A DNA stretch of 5,449 nt from Clostridia bacterium (GCA_017408535.1 JAFQUL010000144.1:1-5449); one strand, 5' to 3'. Positions 1 to 5,333 are shown, numbered from the stretch's first letter. The notes: generated from the letters alone by a model not told the origin. Translations and numbers: made by a program.

Positions 1-14
1 CGCTCTATCGAACA

Positions 15-142
15 TTGTGAAATATCTCGCTCTGCTCGATGTGAAATGAAATAAATCCCCTCACGCCCGCAGGCATTTCGCTCGCTGAAAGCGAATTTCA
101 CGCGCGAAGTGCATTTCACAAATCCCGTAAGGGATTTATTTC
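15..142. repeat. Nested palindromic intergenic repeat
   Basis: Several perfectly complementary arms are interleaved here. TTGTGAAAT (15-23) pairs with ATTTCACAA (113-121), GTGAAAT (41-47) with ATTTCAC (95-101), GAAATAAATCCC (48-59) with GGGATTTATTTC (131-142), and GCATTTCG (73-80) with CGAAGTGC (105-112, one G-T pair). A local hairpin AAATCCC-GTAA-GGGATTT (120-137) competes with the 12-base pairing. No convincing coding frame crosses the block. It looks like a composite extragenic palindromic element of the kind that recurs in Ruminococcus-type genomes. That family link is from memory of similar sequences and was not checked; the pairings are seen directly. Its left edge may lie outside the window. 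Confidence 0.6.
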
Positions 143-145
143 GTT

Positions 146-171
146 GCGTAGTGTCCTTAAGGGCACTACGC
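146..171. repeat. Strong 11-bp hairpin next to the repeat block
   Basis: GCGTAGTG (146-153) pairs with CACTACGC (164-171). The stem continues through a T-G pair and two C-G pairs to a TTAA loop, giving about 11 base pairs. It directly follows the nested palindromes and is probably part of the same repeat unit. It is not a standard terminator for an upstream plus-strand gene, because the only T-rich run (about 187-198) starts some 16 bases after the stem. A weak terminator role cannot be excluded, since whatever gene lies to the left is not in the window. Confidence 0.5.
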
Positions 172-203
172 ATAAGAGCCGCATATTCTTTTTTCTTTTA
201 CCG

Positions 204-232
204 TTGCAATACGGCCGACAGTATGGTACAAT
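204..232 (+). promoter_or_regulatory. Sigma-A promoter with extended -10
   Basis: TTGCAA (204-209) and TACAAT (227-232) are separated by exactly 17 bases. TATG at 222-225 supplies the Gram-positive TRTG extended -10 element. Transcription should start near 239, leaving a leader of about 30 bases before the transporter gene at 270. It sits just downstream of the palindromic block. Confidence 0.8.
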
Positions 233-269
233 ATATACACAATATAAATTACAAGTAAAAGGACAAAAA

Positions 270-1187
270 ATGACTACGGTATTGCTTCTTGTAACATCTC
301 TTGTTCTCGGAACACTGGGAAGTATTCTGAGAAAAGTATTTATGAAGGAAAACGACTTAGGAACGGCAGGCAGTTTTCTTTTCACCGCCATCTGCTCTCT
401 CTTTGCAGGAGCAGTCCTTGTGTTTTGGGGCGGAATAGGTGAAATGAGCCGATACACGCTTATTTTCGGTATACTCTTCGGTGTCATTACCGCCGCCCAG
501 GGTATAACATATATGTTCGCCGTACAGACGGGACCGCTGTCATATACCACAGTTATTACCTCTTTTTCAACGGTGATATCCGCCCTGTCAGGTGCGATGT
601 TCTTCGGCGAAAGCATCAGCTGGACCGGTATCGTTGGTATCGTGCTTATGCTGCTTTGCTTCCTTCTCGCAACCGAAAAGGGGGAGAAGGAGAGAAAGGC
701 AAGCTTCCTTTGGCTCATCTTTTGCGTAATGGCACTTCTTCTCACCGGTGTTATCGGAATAATGCAGAAGATGCATCAGCTTTCCCCCCACAAGGGTGAG
801 TTAAACTTTTTCCTGGTAGTGGCATTTGCCGCTTCTGCGATACTCAGCGCGCTGTTTGCGTTTATACTTATGGCAGTGTCCCGCAAGGAAAAGAAGGACA
901 GCACCTCGCCCGGATCGTCAGACAAAAATAAGACTCTGAAAGCCCGTGTAGTTATGGTGCTGATGATGATAATCTGCGGTATCTGCGTTTCGATCAACAA
1001 TAAATTCAACACACATCTGGCTGGCGTTATGGATGCCGCCGTCTTCTTCCCTCTGATAAACGGAGGCGGACTTATACTGACAACCGTTTCCGCCTTCATC
1101 ATCTTCCGTGAAAAATTCTCTAAAAAGCAGTGGCTGGGCCTTTGCCTCGGAATCCTTTCTGTGGCATTCCTTTGCCTGCCCTTCTGA
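270..1187 (+). CDS. EamA/DMT-superfamily transporter, full length
   Basis: This encodes a 305-residue integral membrane protein of the drug/metabolite transporter superfamily. About ten hydrophobic helices can be placed near residues 1-20, 34-53, 61-82, 89-111, 118-135, 145-167, 178-203, 226-245, 253-277 and 287-303, as expected for two five-helix EamA halves. The second half contains FFPLINGGGLIL followed by FREKFSKKQWLG, which resembles the conserved end of EamA and small multidrug resistance repeats. A charged, low-complexity cytoplasmic loop (about 204-225) separates helices 7 and 8. The start at 270 is preferred because AAAGGA lies six bases upstream and the promoter at 204-232 lies just before it. 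The frame stays open back to 144, but that extension would run through the promoter. The substrate cannot be told from sequence. It is the first gene of a plus-strand cluster. Confidence 0.85.
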   Translation: MTTVLLLVTSLVLGTLGSILRKVFMKENDLGTAGSFLFTAICSLFAGAVLVFWGGIGEMSRYTLIFGILFGVITAAQGITYMFAVQTGPLSYTTVITSFSTVISALSGAMFFGESISWTGIVGIVLMLLCFLLATEKGEKERKASFLWLIFCVMALLLTGVIGIMQKMHQLSPHKGELNFFLVVAFAASAILSALFAFILMAVSRKEKKDSTSPGSSDKNKTLKARVVMVLMMIICGICVSINNKFNTHLAGVMDAAVFFPLINGGGLILTTVSAFIIFREKFSKKQWLGLCLGILSVAFLCLPF

Positions 1188-1230
1188 CCGGCATCCTCAG
1201 ATCTGTATGTTTTTTGAAAGGGGAGCTATA

Positions 1231-1353
1231 ATGGGATATTTTGCAAACAAAATGCTGTTTGACCTTATAGTCAAAGCAAAAGAAAAGTTCAAGGAAAGAA
1301 AGCAAGCTAAAACGCAGCAGAAAAAGACACGGGAACAAAGCAAAAGCAAATAA
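1231..1353 (+). CDS. Small lysine-rich protein, 40 residues
   Basis: This short reading frame has a good ribosome site (AAAGGGGAG, 1217-1225) five bases before its ATG. The product begins with a short mixed hydrophobic stretch (MGYFANKMLFDLIVKA). It continues as a strongly basic, helix-prone tail rich in Lys, Gln, Arg and Glu, ending in SKSK. It is too short and polar for a standard membrane span, though the N-terminal 15 residues could form an amphipathic helix that touches the membrane; this is inference. It lies 43 bases after the transporter and 58 before the lipoprotein and probably shares their transcript. I do not recognise a family. The ribosome site is the main reason to call it; low-complexity composition lowers confidence. 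Confidence 0.5.
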   Translation: MGYFANKMLFDLIVKAKEKFKERKQAKTQQKKTREQSKSK

Positions 1354-1411
1354 CATCTTAAAGGAACAAAAATCAGATATCTTACGTCTAACATAAAAAG
1401 GAGGTAGGATA

Positions 1412-1831
1412 ATGAAAGTACTTACGGTACTAATATTTGTACTTATTCCTGTACTCTCGCTGTTCGGATGTAAAAGCTCGGGAGATGCCCGTGATGAAAG
1501 CACACTGCCCGCCGACACCGCGGACACGACTGTGATGATGATAGTCCCCGTGGATTGGTCTGATTTTATAAAGATAGACGGAGTTACGTATATCGGTGAC
1601 TTTAGAGAAACCGAAATCACCCCCGACAGAATAGGTGAGAGGATCGGAGAAGTATCCTGCGGTGTGCCGATAGTATATACAGACGGAAGGGGAAATATAA
1701 CCGACGACACCCCTGCAGACGGGGCATCCTTTCTCTGCAGTATCGGTACAGAGCTGTTCTCGGTCAAGGACAGTGCTCATTCTATCGCCGCACTTATTGA
1801 CGGAAGATATTATCTTTACTCCTCTGACTGA
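1412..1831 (+). CDS. Small secreted lipoprotein, unknown function
   Basis: The 139-residue product starts with a lipoprotein signal peptide. It has Lys2, a hydrophobic core at about 3-18, and a lipobox ending LFGC with Cys20 as the expected lipidation and cleavage site. Mature protein would be about 120 residues anchored to the outer face of the cytoplasmic membrane. Residues 21-40 are a polar linker rich in Asp, Ser and Thr. From about 48 onward a compact domain follows, with WSDFIKIDGVTYIGDF, ITPDRIGERIGEV, GASFLC and a C-terminal IDGRYYLY motif. Small domains with this pattern occur in Firmicutes hypothetical proteins, but I know no function for them. Cys83 and Cys109 could form a disulfide. 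AGGAGG (1399-1404), seven bases before ATG, fixes the start. It lies between two transporter genes, and no sequence feature links it to transport. Confidence 0.8.
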   Translation: MKVLTVLIFVLIPVLSLFGCKSSGDARDESTLPADTADTTVMMIVPVDWSDFIKIDGVTYIGDFRETEITPDRIGERIGEVSCGVPIVYTDGRGNITDDTPADGASFLCSIGTELFSVKDSAHSIAALIDGRYYLYSSD

Positions 1832-1851
1832 CCGGGCGGAAGTTTTATACT
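1824..1851 (+). promoter_or_regulatory. Weak candidate internal promoter
   Basis: CTGACT (1824-1829) and TATACT (1846-1851) are 16 bases apart and lie at the end of the lipoprotein gene, about 70 bases before the half-size transporter. The -10 is good, the -35 matches only partly, and there is no TRTG element of the kind seen at the other promoters here. It could give the last two genes of the cluster their own transcript, but it may be chance. Confidence 0.25.
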
Positions 1852-1919
1852 CCAGACTATTTTCAAAACTTGTTTGTTATCTGCCGGTGTAATGGACAAA
1901 CTTTTTTACGGAGGCAACT

Positions 1920-2333
1920 ATGTGGTTTATATTGGCACTGCTGTCCGCAATATTTGCGGCACTTACTTCAATACTTGCAAAGGTCGGCATTGAGGGCGTC
2001 AGCTCTAATCTTGCTACCGCTATCAGAACGGTGGTCGTAGTGATCATGGCCTGGGGAATGGTGTTTCTGACCAATGCGCAGAGCGGCATAACCGAGATCA
2101 GCCGAAAGAGCTGGATATTTCTGACCTTATCCGGTCTTTCCACCGGTGCCTCCTGGCTATGCTATTACAAGGCGCTTCAGCTGGGTGAGGCGTCAAAGGT
2201 AGTGCCTATTGACAAATTAAGCGTTGTTATCACCCTGATCTTGGCGTTTGTATTTCTGCACGAGCAGTTTACGGCAAAATCCCTTATTGGCTGTGTGCTT
2301 ATCGGTGCAGGTACGCTGGTAATGGTCTTGTAG
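1920..2333 (+). CDS. Half-size EamA-family transporter
   Basis: At 137 residues this is a single EamA domain, about half the usual DMT transporter. Five hydrophobic helices fit near residues 2-20, 33-50, 65-84, 94-113 and 120-136. The segment PIDKLSVVITLILAFVFLHE (96-115) is the typical conserved end of EamA domains, where a charged residue follows the fourth helix. ASWLCYYKALQLGEASKV (78-95) is also characteristic. Single-domain EamA proteins are thought to work as dimers, by analogy with small multidrug resistance proteins; the transported compound is unknown. CGGAGG (1909-1914) lies five bases before ATG. The protein is not a broken piece of the 305-residue transporter. It has a complete start and stop and its sequence is clearly different. 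It follows the lipoprotein gene by 88 bases. Confidence 0.85.
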   Translation: MWFILALLSAIFAALTSILAKVGIEGVSSNLATAIRTVVVVIMAWGMVFLTNAQSGITEISRKSWIFLTLSGLSTGASWLCYYKALQLGEASKVVPIDKLSVVITLILAFVFLHEQFTAKSLIGCVLIGAGTLVMVL

Positions 2334-2423
2334 CGTGAAATAGAATTCAGGCATCTTTCGGGATACCGGTTATCATGCACTGAAATTTGTGTACCGCCGC
2401 ACAGCGACAAACCGGAGATCGTC

Positions 2424-2633
2424 ATGAAAGAAAGCTCGAGAAATATTATTAAAGCTATATTGTTTATCGTAATCCCCTGTCTTTCTGTGCTAATATCTAT
2501 AATATCAAATCGATCAAGCGGAGATATGGCTCAGGCGATCGGTCTCGGCTTGCTTTTGGGTTTAGCCTCAGACCTGGTTTACTGCTTCATTCCGGCACAA
2601 GTCAGCATAAGAAAAGACAAAGATACATATTGA
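2424..2633 (+). CDS. Small two-helix membrane protein, unknown
   Basis: The 69-residue product has two hydrophobic segments, about 11-29 (ILFIVIPCLSVLISIIS) and 35-56 (rich in Gly and Leu, ending YCFI). A short polar turn (NRSSGD) joins them, and the C-terminal tail is basic (RKDKDTY). Both ends carry positive charges, so both probably face the cytoplasm. GGAG (2414-2417), six bases before ATG, is a moderate ribosome site. The gene is the last before the strong terminator at 2643-2700, and its stop lies only ten bases from it, which supports its being a real transcribed gene. No family is recognised. Confidence 0.6.
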   Translation: MKESSRNIIKAILFIVIPCLSVLISIISNRSSGDMAQAIGLGLLLGLASDLVYCFIPAQVSIRKDKDTY

Positions 2634-2642
2634 AAATTAAGT

Positions 2643-2700
2643 AAAAACCATGGGAGTGAGTTTTGACACAGTCAAACTCACTCCCATGGTTCACTTTTTT
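2643..2700. terminator. Strong bidirectional Rho-independent terminator
   Basis: The arm at 2646-2667 pairs with 2671-2691 over 21 base pairs, with one unpaired T in the left arm and an ACA loop. TTTTTT (2695-2700) follows on the plus strand. On the minus strand the hairpin is followed by the T run complementary to 2643-2647. It can therefore end both the plus-strand cluster (stop at 2633) and gpsA coming from the right (stop at 2765). The inner part of the stem, GAGTTTTGAC paired with GTCAAACTC, recurs in the terminator at 4291-4342. Confidence 0.92.
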
Positions 2701-2764
2701 ATTAAGTCTGCAGATCACCGAGCAAGAGGGCAGATCGCAGATATTATGCTCAAATTTTCCGCTG

Positions 2765-3799
2765 TCAATCGTACACGTTATTAAAGGCTGTACCGCCGAT
2801 CTCAGCCTTCAGCTCTCTTGCCATAAGGAGCTCAATAGCCGCAGAAACATCGACCCGTCCGGATACGACGGCATCCACCGTTTCTACTATCGGCATTTCT
2901 ACGTTATATTTTCTTGCAAGACTCACGGCCGCAGGCAGTGCGTTAAGTCCCTCAACCACCATACCCACCTGGCGGATCGCATCCTCCACCGGAACTCCTC
3001 TGCCTATCAGCATTCCGCAGCGGTTGTTCCGGCTGTGCATACTGGTAGCAGTAACGATGAGATCACCGATTCCTGCCAAGCCTCCAAAGGTCTGTTCCTT
3101 GCAGCCCATGGCCATTCCCAGCCTGCAGATCTCGGCAATTCCTCTTGTTATCAGTGCCGCCTTGGCATTATCCCCGCAACCAAGCCCCACAGCCGCACCT
3201 GCCGCCAATGCGATCACGTTTTTAAGTGCGCCGCACAGCTCTACACCGCGAATATCATCATTGGTATATACCCGCATACGGCCGGTATTAAACACTCTTT
3301 GTACCGTTTCAGCCGCCGGGATATCTCCGCTTGCGGATATAATGGTAGTGGGAAGGTCTTTTATTACTTCCTCTGCGTGGGTGGGACCTGAAAGCGCCAC
3401 CAGCCTTATCGTGGGATTCTTTATTTCATCTCCAATGATCTCGGTCATTGTATACAGCGTTCCCTCTTCTATCCCCTTGGCAACGTCAACGATGATCTGA
3501 CCGTCCGGAGTATAGGGTGCCGCCCTTTTTGCGGTAGCTCTGACAAATACCGACGGTACGGCAAATACCAGAATTTCCTTCTCCCTGCACGCCGTCGATA
3601 TATCCTTAGTATAGATTATCCCGTCCGGCAGCTCCACGTCCGGGAAATTCCGGTGCTTTTTCGTCAAGGTAAGCTCATCGATCTCCGACTCTATCGCCGA
3701 CCAGACGGTTACAGCGTTCCCTGAATTGTAAAGCATTCTTGCCAGTGCAACACCCCAGGTGCCTGCACCGAGAATACCGATCTTCATTTTATCTGACAT
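2765..3799 (-). CDS. gpsA: NAD(P)H-dependent glycerol-3-phosphate dehydrogenase
   Basis: This cytoplasmic enzyme reduces dihydroxyacetone phosphate to sn-glycerol 3-phosphate, the backbone for membrane phospholipids. The 344 residues match the usual family length. The N-terminal Rossmann domain carries the dinucleotide loop GAGTWG (11-16). VAKGIE (106-111) holds the first conserved active-site lysine (Lys108), and SGPTHAEE (137-144) is the family signature. The C-terminal helical domain carries the catalytic lysine in ALKNV (Lys193), GGLAGIGDL (239-247), SRNNRCG (256-262, which binds substrate and cofactor phosphate in the family) and PIVE (303-306). All key residues are present. The start at 3799 has only a weak ribosome site (GATGGAAA). 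A second Met at residue 5 has none. The gene has its own promoter (3879-3907) and terminator and no partner gene on its strand here. Confidence 0.97.
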   Translation of the reverse strand: MSDKMKIGILGAGTWGVALARMLYNSGNAVTVWSAIESEIDELTLTKKHRNFPDVELPDGIIYTKDISTACREKEILVFAVPSVFVRATAKRAAPYTPDGQIIVDVAKGIEEGTLYTMTEIIGDEIKNPTIRLVALSGPTHAEEVIKDLPTTIISASGDIPAAETVQRVFNTGRMRVYTNDDIRGVELCGALKNVIALAAGAAVGLGCGDNAKAALITRGIAEICRLGMAMGCKEQTFGGLAGIGDLIVTATSMHSRNNRCGMLIGRGVPVEDAIRQVGMVVEGLNALPAAVSLARKYNVEMPIVETVDAVVSGRVDVSAAIELLMARELKAEIGGTAFNNVYD

Positions 3800-3834
3800 C
3801 TATTTTCCATCTTTCTTTTTCGCAGTATATTTTT

Positions 3835-3850
3835 CTCACAGCTTTGTGAG
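3835..3850 (-). other. Short hairpin in the gpsA leader
   Basis: CTCACA (3835-3840) and TGTGAG (3845-3850) form a six-base-pair stem with a four-base loop inside the roughly 70-base untranslated leader of gpsA. There is no T run, so it is not a terminator. It may affect transcript stability or may be chance. Confidence 0.3.
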
Positions 3851-3878
3851 TTCTTCCATCAGTCCGTTATTCCTTTTC

Positions 3879-3907
3879 AGTATAGCATAAGTTTTGCTTT
3901 TTTTCAA
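3879..3907 (-). promoter_or_regulatory. gpsA promoter, extended -10
   Basis: Read on the minus strand, TTGAAA (3907-3902) and TATACT (3884-3879) are exactly 17 bases apart, and TATG sits one base before the -10 as a TRTG extended element. Transcription should start near 3872, giving a leader of about 72 bases. The -35 lies back to back, 37 bases away, with the -35 of the divergent promoter at 3945-3973. Confidence 0.8.
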
Positions 3908-3944
3908 CCGTCCGTTTTACAGTTCACCTTCACCCCTGAAGTTA

Positions 3945-3973
3945 TTGACGGTTCTGCATAGTTATGATATACT
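3945..3973 (+). promoter_or_regulatory. Sigma-A promoter, extended -10
   Basis: TTGACG (3945-3950) and TATACT (3968-3973) are separated by 17 bases, with TATG at 3963-3966. Transcription should start near 3980, about 45 bases before the small membrane protein gene. It is the divergent partner of the gpsA promoter. Confidence 0.85.
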
Positions 3974-4024
3974 GGACAAGTAAATGCAGGTCGAGAAAAA
4001 ATTTAACGAAGGAGATATGATTGT

Positions 4025-4261
4025 ATGAAGAAATTATTTACAATTTTGTCTGCCGTTTCATTTATGCTTTTTGCATTAGTTGATTTCGGCAAAAACGTGC
4101 TCGAAACATATTTTCATATTCAGTTGATGAATGGTATAGGAAATTTCTCAAACAAGGATTATTTTGTTGATTCGAGAATGTGTCAGGCCGTTTTGATTAT
4201 TCTCGCTATTGTGTGCCTTGTGATTGCGATCACGGAAATATTAAGAGAAAAGAAGAAATAA
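4025..4261 (+). CDS. Small two-helix membrane protein, unknown
   Basis: The 78-residue product has a positively charged start (MKK) and a hydrophobic segment at about 4-21. A polar loop of about 30 residues with several aromatic residues follows (YFHIQLMNG, NKDYFVDSRM). A second hydrophobic segment lies at about 54-70, and the tail is basic (REKKK). Both ends probably face the cytoplasm and the loop faces outward. AAGGAG (4009-4014) is a strong ribosome site but sits ten bases from this ATG. A nearer ATG at 4017 is only two bases away and opens a three-codon frame whose TGA overlaps this start. The gene has its own promoter and terminator, so it is a single-gene unit. I recognise no family. 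Confidence 0.75.
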   Translation: MKKLFTILSAVSFMLFALVDFGKNVLETYFHIQLMNGIGNFSNKDYFVDSRMCQAVLIILAIVCLVIAITEILREKKK

Positions 4262-4290
4262 GCAGATTTCAATAAGCCGAACAGCTAAGA

Positions 4291-4342
4291 AGCAGAGGTT
4301 TGAGTATTGACTTTGTCAAACTCGGCCTCTGCTCCTGTTTTT
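4291..4342 (+). terminator. Rho-independent terminator
   Basis: AGCAGAGG (4291-4298) pairs with CCTCTGCT (4326-4333). A TTT/GG internal loop, able to form T-G pairs, leads into an inner stem of GAGTATTGAC (4302-4311) with GTCAAACTC (4315-4323) and a TTT loop. TTTTT (4338-4342) follows. It ends the gene at 4025-4261. On the minus strand no clean T run follows, so it serves the converging gene at 4393 less well. Confidence 0.85.
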
Positions 4343-4374
4343 CCTCTATAATTGTTATGTAGCTGTTTTAAGCT

Positions 4375-4396
4375 ATGATCCTCGGGTAAGGATCAT
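4375..4396 (-). other. Hairpin overlapping the stop of the minus-strand gene
   Basis: ATGATCCT (4375-4382) and AGGATCAT (4389-4396) form a perfect eight-base-pair stem with a six-base loop. The stem covers the TGA stop (4395-4393) of the minus-strand gene. No T run follows on either strand, so it is a weak candidate for transcript end protection rather than a true terminator. Confidence 0.35.
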
Positions 4397-4785
4397 TCCT
4401 TATTTTTCTGCTCCCACTTCTCCCTTCTCTGCTCACGGTTGTCCTTTTCAGAGTCAAACAATTCAACCGCCGCATCAGTCAGCTCATCTGACCAGACCTC
4501 TCCGCTTTTTACAGCATCAGCCCAGGGACACAGCTTTTCATAATCGTCATCAAACACAATAGTATAGGGAGGACCGCCGCGGTCATCGACAGCCATATAC
4601 ATACGCCGTCCTTCATGCATAATGCTGCCCGCTTCGCTCTCCCGCATTTTTTTGTCGAGTCGGTCGAACATTTCCTTTGTTATCTCAAACAGATAATATG
4701 CCTGTATTCCGCCATATTCGCCGAAATACCGCCCGTTTTTACTGTCAAAGCAAGCTTTCCAACCGTCACCTTTTTTGAAGATCAT
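4393..4785 (-). CDS. Hypothetical cytoplasmic protein, 130 residues
   Basis: The product is soluble, with no signal peptide or membrane span. It starts MIFKKGDGWKACFDSKNGRY, has a central stretch with YYLFEITKEMFDRLDKKM (30-47), then MYMAVDDRGGPPYTIVFDDD (62-81) and CPWADAV (86-92). It ends in a highly charged, probably helical tail (DNREQRREKWEQKNKE). I do not recognise a family; the order suggests a small alpha/beta fold. The start at 4785 is chosen because AGGGGG (complement of 4794-4799) lies eight bases upstream. The ATG at 4809, eight codons earlier, has no ribosome site and would give 138 residues. The gene has its own promoter at 4898-4926 and a leader of about 105 bases. Confidence 0.7.
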   Translation of the reverse strand: MIFKKGDGWKACFDSKNGRYFGEYGGIQAYYLFEITKEMFDRLDKKMRESEAGSIMHEGRRMYMAVDDRGGPPYTIVFDDDYEKLCPWADAVKSGEVWSDELTDAAVELFDSEKDNREQRREKWEQKNKE

Positions 4786-4897
4786 AGCGCTATCCCCCTG
4801 ATTATTCATATAGAAATCAACAGATAGGAGAGAAACTCAACATCGCAGTCATACCGCAGGTCAAGTTGATATCTTTTTCCCACCCATTCATATATCC

Positions 4898-4926
4898 AGT
4901 ATATCATACATCTTCCGTTTTTTCAA
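4898..4926 (-). promoter_or_regulatory. Promoter for the minus-strand hypothetical gene
   Basis: On the minus strand TTGAAA (4926-4921) and TATACT (4903-4898) are 17 bases apart with TATG one base before the -10. Transcription should start near 4891. The left arm of a 12-base inverted repeat (4912-4923) overlaps the -35 and the spacer, so a protein bound there could block this promoter. Confidence 0.8.
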
Positions 4927-4989
4927 TCCCGGGTTAAAAAATAAGAAAGCGGATGTGTGGGCCTTATCCACAGTACCAAAAAACGGAAG
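4912..4989. repeat. Perfect 12-base inverted repeat between divergent genes
   Basis: CTTCCGTTTTTT (4912-4923) is the exact reverse complement of AAAAAACGGAAG (4978-4989), with 54 bases between. The left arm overlaps the minus-strand promoter and the right arm ends six bases before the RAYT -35. The arms could be operator halves or traces of a mobile element end. Between them lies TGTGG-N7-CCACA (4956-4972), which contains a consensus DnaA box, TTATCCACA. Confidence 0.55.
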
Positions 4990-4994
4990 TGATA

Positions 4995-5023
4995 TTTTGA
5001 TCCATGCGCATTTGTGCTATAAT
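4995..5023 (+). promoter_or_regulatory. Promoter for the RAYT remnant
   Basis: TATAAT (5018-5023) is a perfect -10 with TGTG (5013-5016) as the extended element. The -35 is either TTTTGA (4995-5000, 17-base spacer) or TTGATC (4997-5002, 15-base spacer). Transcription would start near 5030, only about ten bases before the ATG at 5040. Confidence 0.65.
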
Positions 5024-5165
5024 GATGCCTGTGATGATAATGGATAATAAAAAGGAATTTCCTAAGAGAAAACCGACAAGGTTAAAGAATTTTGATTACA
5101 GCTCTACAGGAGCATATTTCGTAACGATATGTACAGAAGAAAGACGACGAATTTTATCTCGCATT

Positions 5166-5191
5166 GTAGGGGTCGACGTCCTCGGCGACCC
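5166..5191 (+). repeat. REP-like GTAG hairpin inside the RAYT frame
   Basis: GTAG (5166-5169) is followed at once by GGGTCG (5170-5175) pairing with CGACCC (5186-5191). After an A-G mismatch and two more C-G pairs the stem closes on a TCCT loop (5179-5182). A conserved GTRG tetranucleotide at the foot of an imperfect GC-rich hairpin is the known layout of REP sequences recognised by RAYT proteins. Here it is translated in frame, as VGVDVLGDP. The match to the REP layout is seen; that this RAYT recognises it is inference. Confidence 0.5.
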
Positions 5192-5333
5192 AAAAAAAGT
5201 GGAATTATTGTCATACGGAATTATTGCGGATAAGTATATAAAACAAATGGGTGAGTTTTATGAGAATATAACAATAGACCAATATGTCGTTATGCCAAAC
5301 CATATTCACATTTTATTGTCGGTTCGTGATTAC

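Noticed and set aside
144..269. N-terminal extension of the first transporter back to an ATG at 144
   Set aside because: It would be translated from inside the repeat hairpin and through a strong promoter. The ATG at 270 has a ribosome site and starts directly with the first membrane helix.
116..745. Long minus-strand open frame (209 codons) opposite the first transporter
   Set aside because: It has low-complexity Ile/Pro/Ser-rich content with no family resemblance, lies antisense to a clear membrane protein gene and has no ribosome site. It is a shadow frame.
1120..1767. Long minus-strand open frame (215 codons) across the small protein and lipoprotein genes
   Set aside because: It is Ser/Phe/Leu-rich shadow translation that crosses two plus-strand genes with good ribosome sites. 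No domain or promoter is seen.
1872..1907. GTTTGT/ACAAAC stem followed by TTTTTT as a terminator before the half-size transporter
   Set aside because: The stem has only six AT-rich pairs around an 18-base loop, too weak to call. The T run directly precedes the ribosome site of the next gene.
2366..2415. CCGGTT/AACCGG pairing that could hide the ribosome site of the gene at 2424
   Set aside because: It has six base pairs with a 38-base loop and no supporting structure, so it is likely chance.
2663..3391. Plus-strand open frame (242 codons) opposite gpsA
   Set aside because: It begins inside the terminator hairpin and is Cys/His/Ser-rich shadow sequence over a gpsA gene with all its motifs.
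4786..4809. Start of the minus-strand hypothetical gene at 4809 (138 residues)
   Set aside because: No ribosome site lies upstream of 4809, whereas AGGGGG stands eight bases before the ATG at 4785.
4837..4869. TCAAC/GTTGA stem in the leader of the minus-strand hypothetical gene as a riboswitch or attenuator
   Set aside because: It has five base pairs and a 23-base loop, with no T run and no recognised riboswitch core.
5004..5039. RAYT start at ATG 5004
   Set aside because: It overlaps the -10 promoter element at 5018-5023, and the extra residues (MRICAIMMPVMI) do not resemble the family start, while MDNKKEFPKR at 5040 does.
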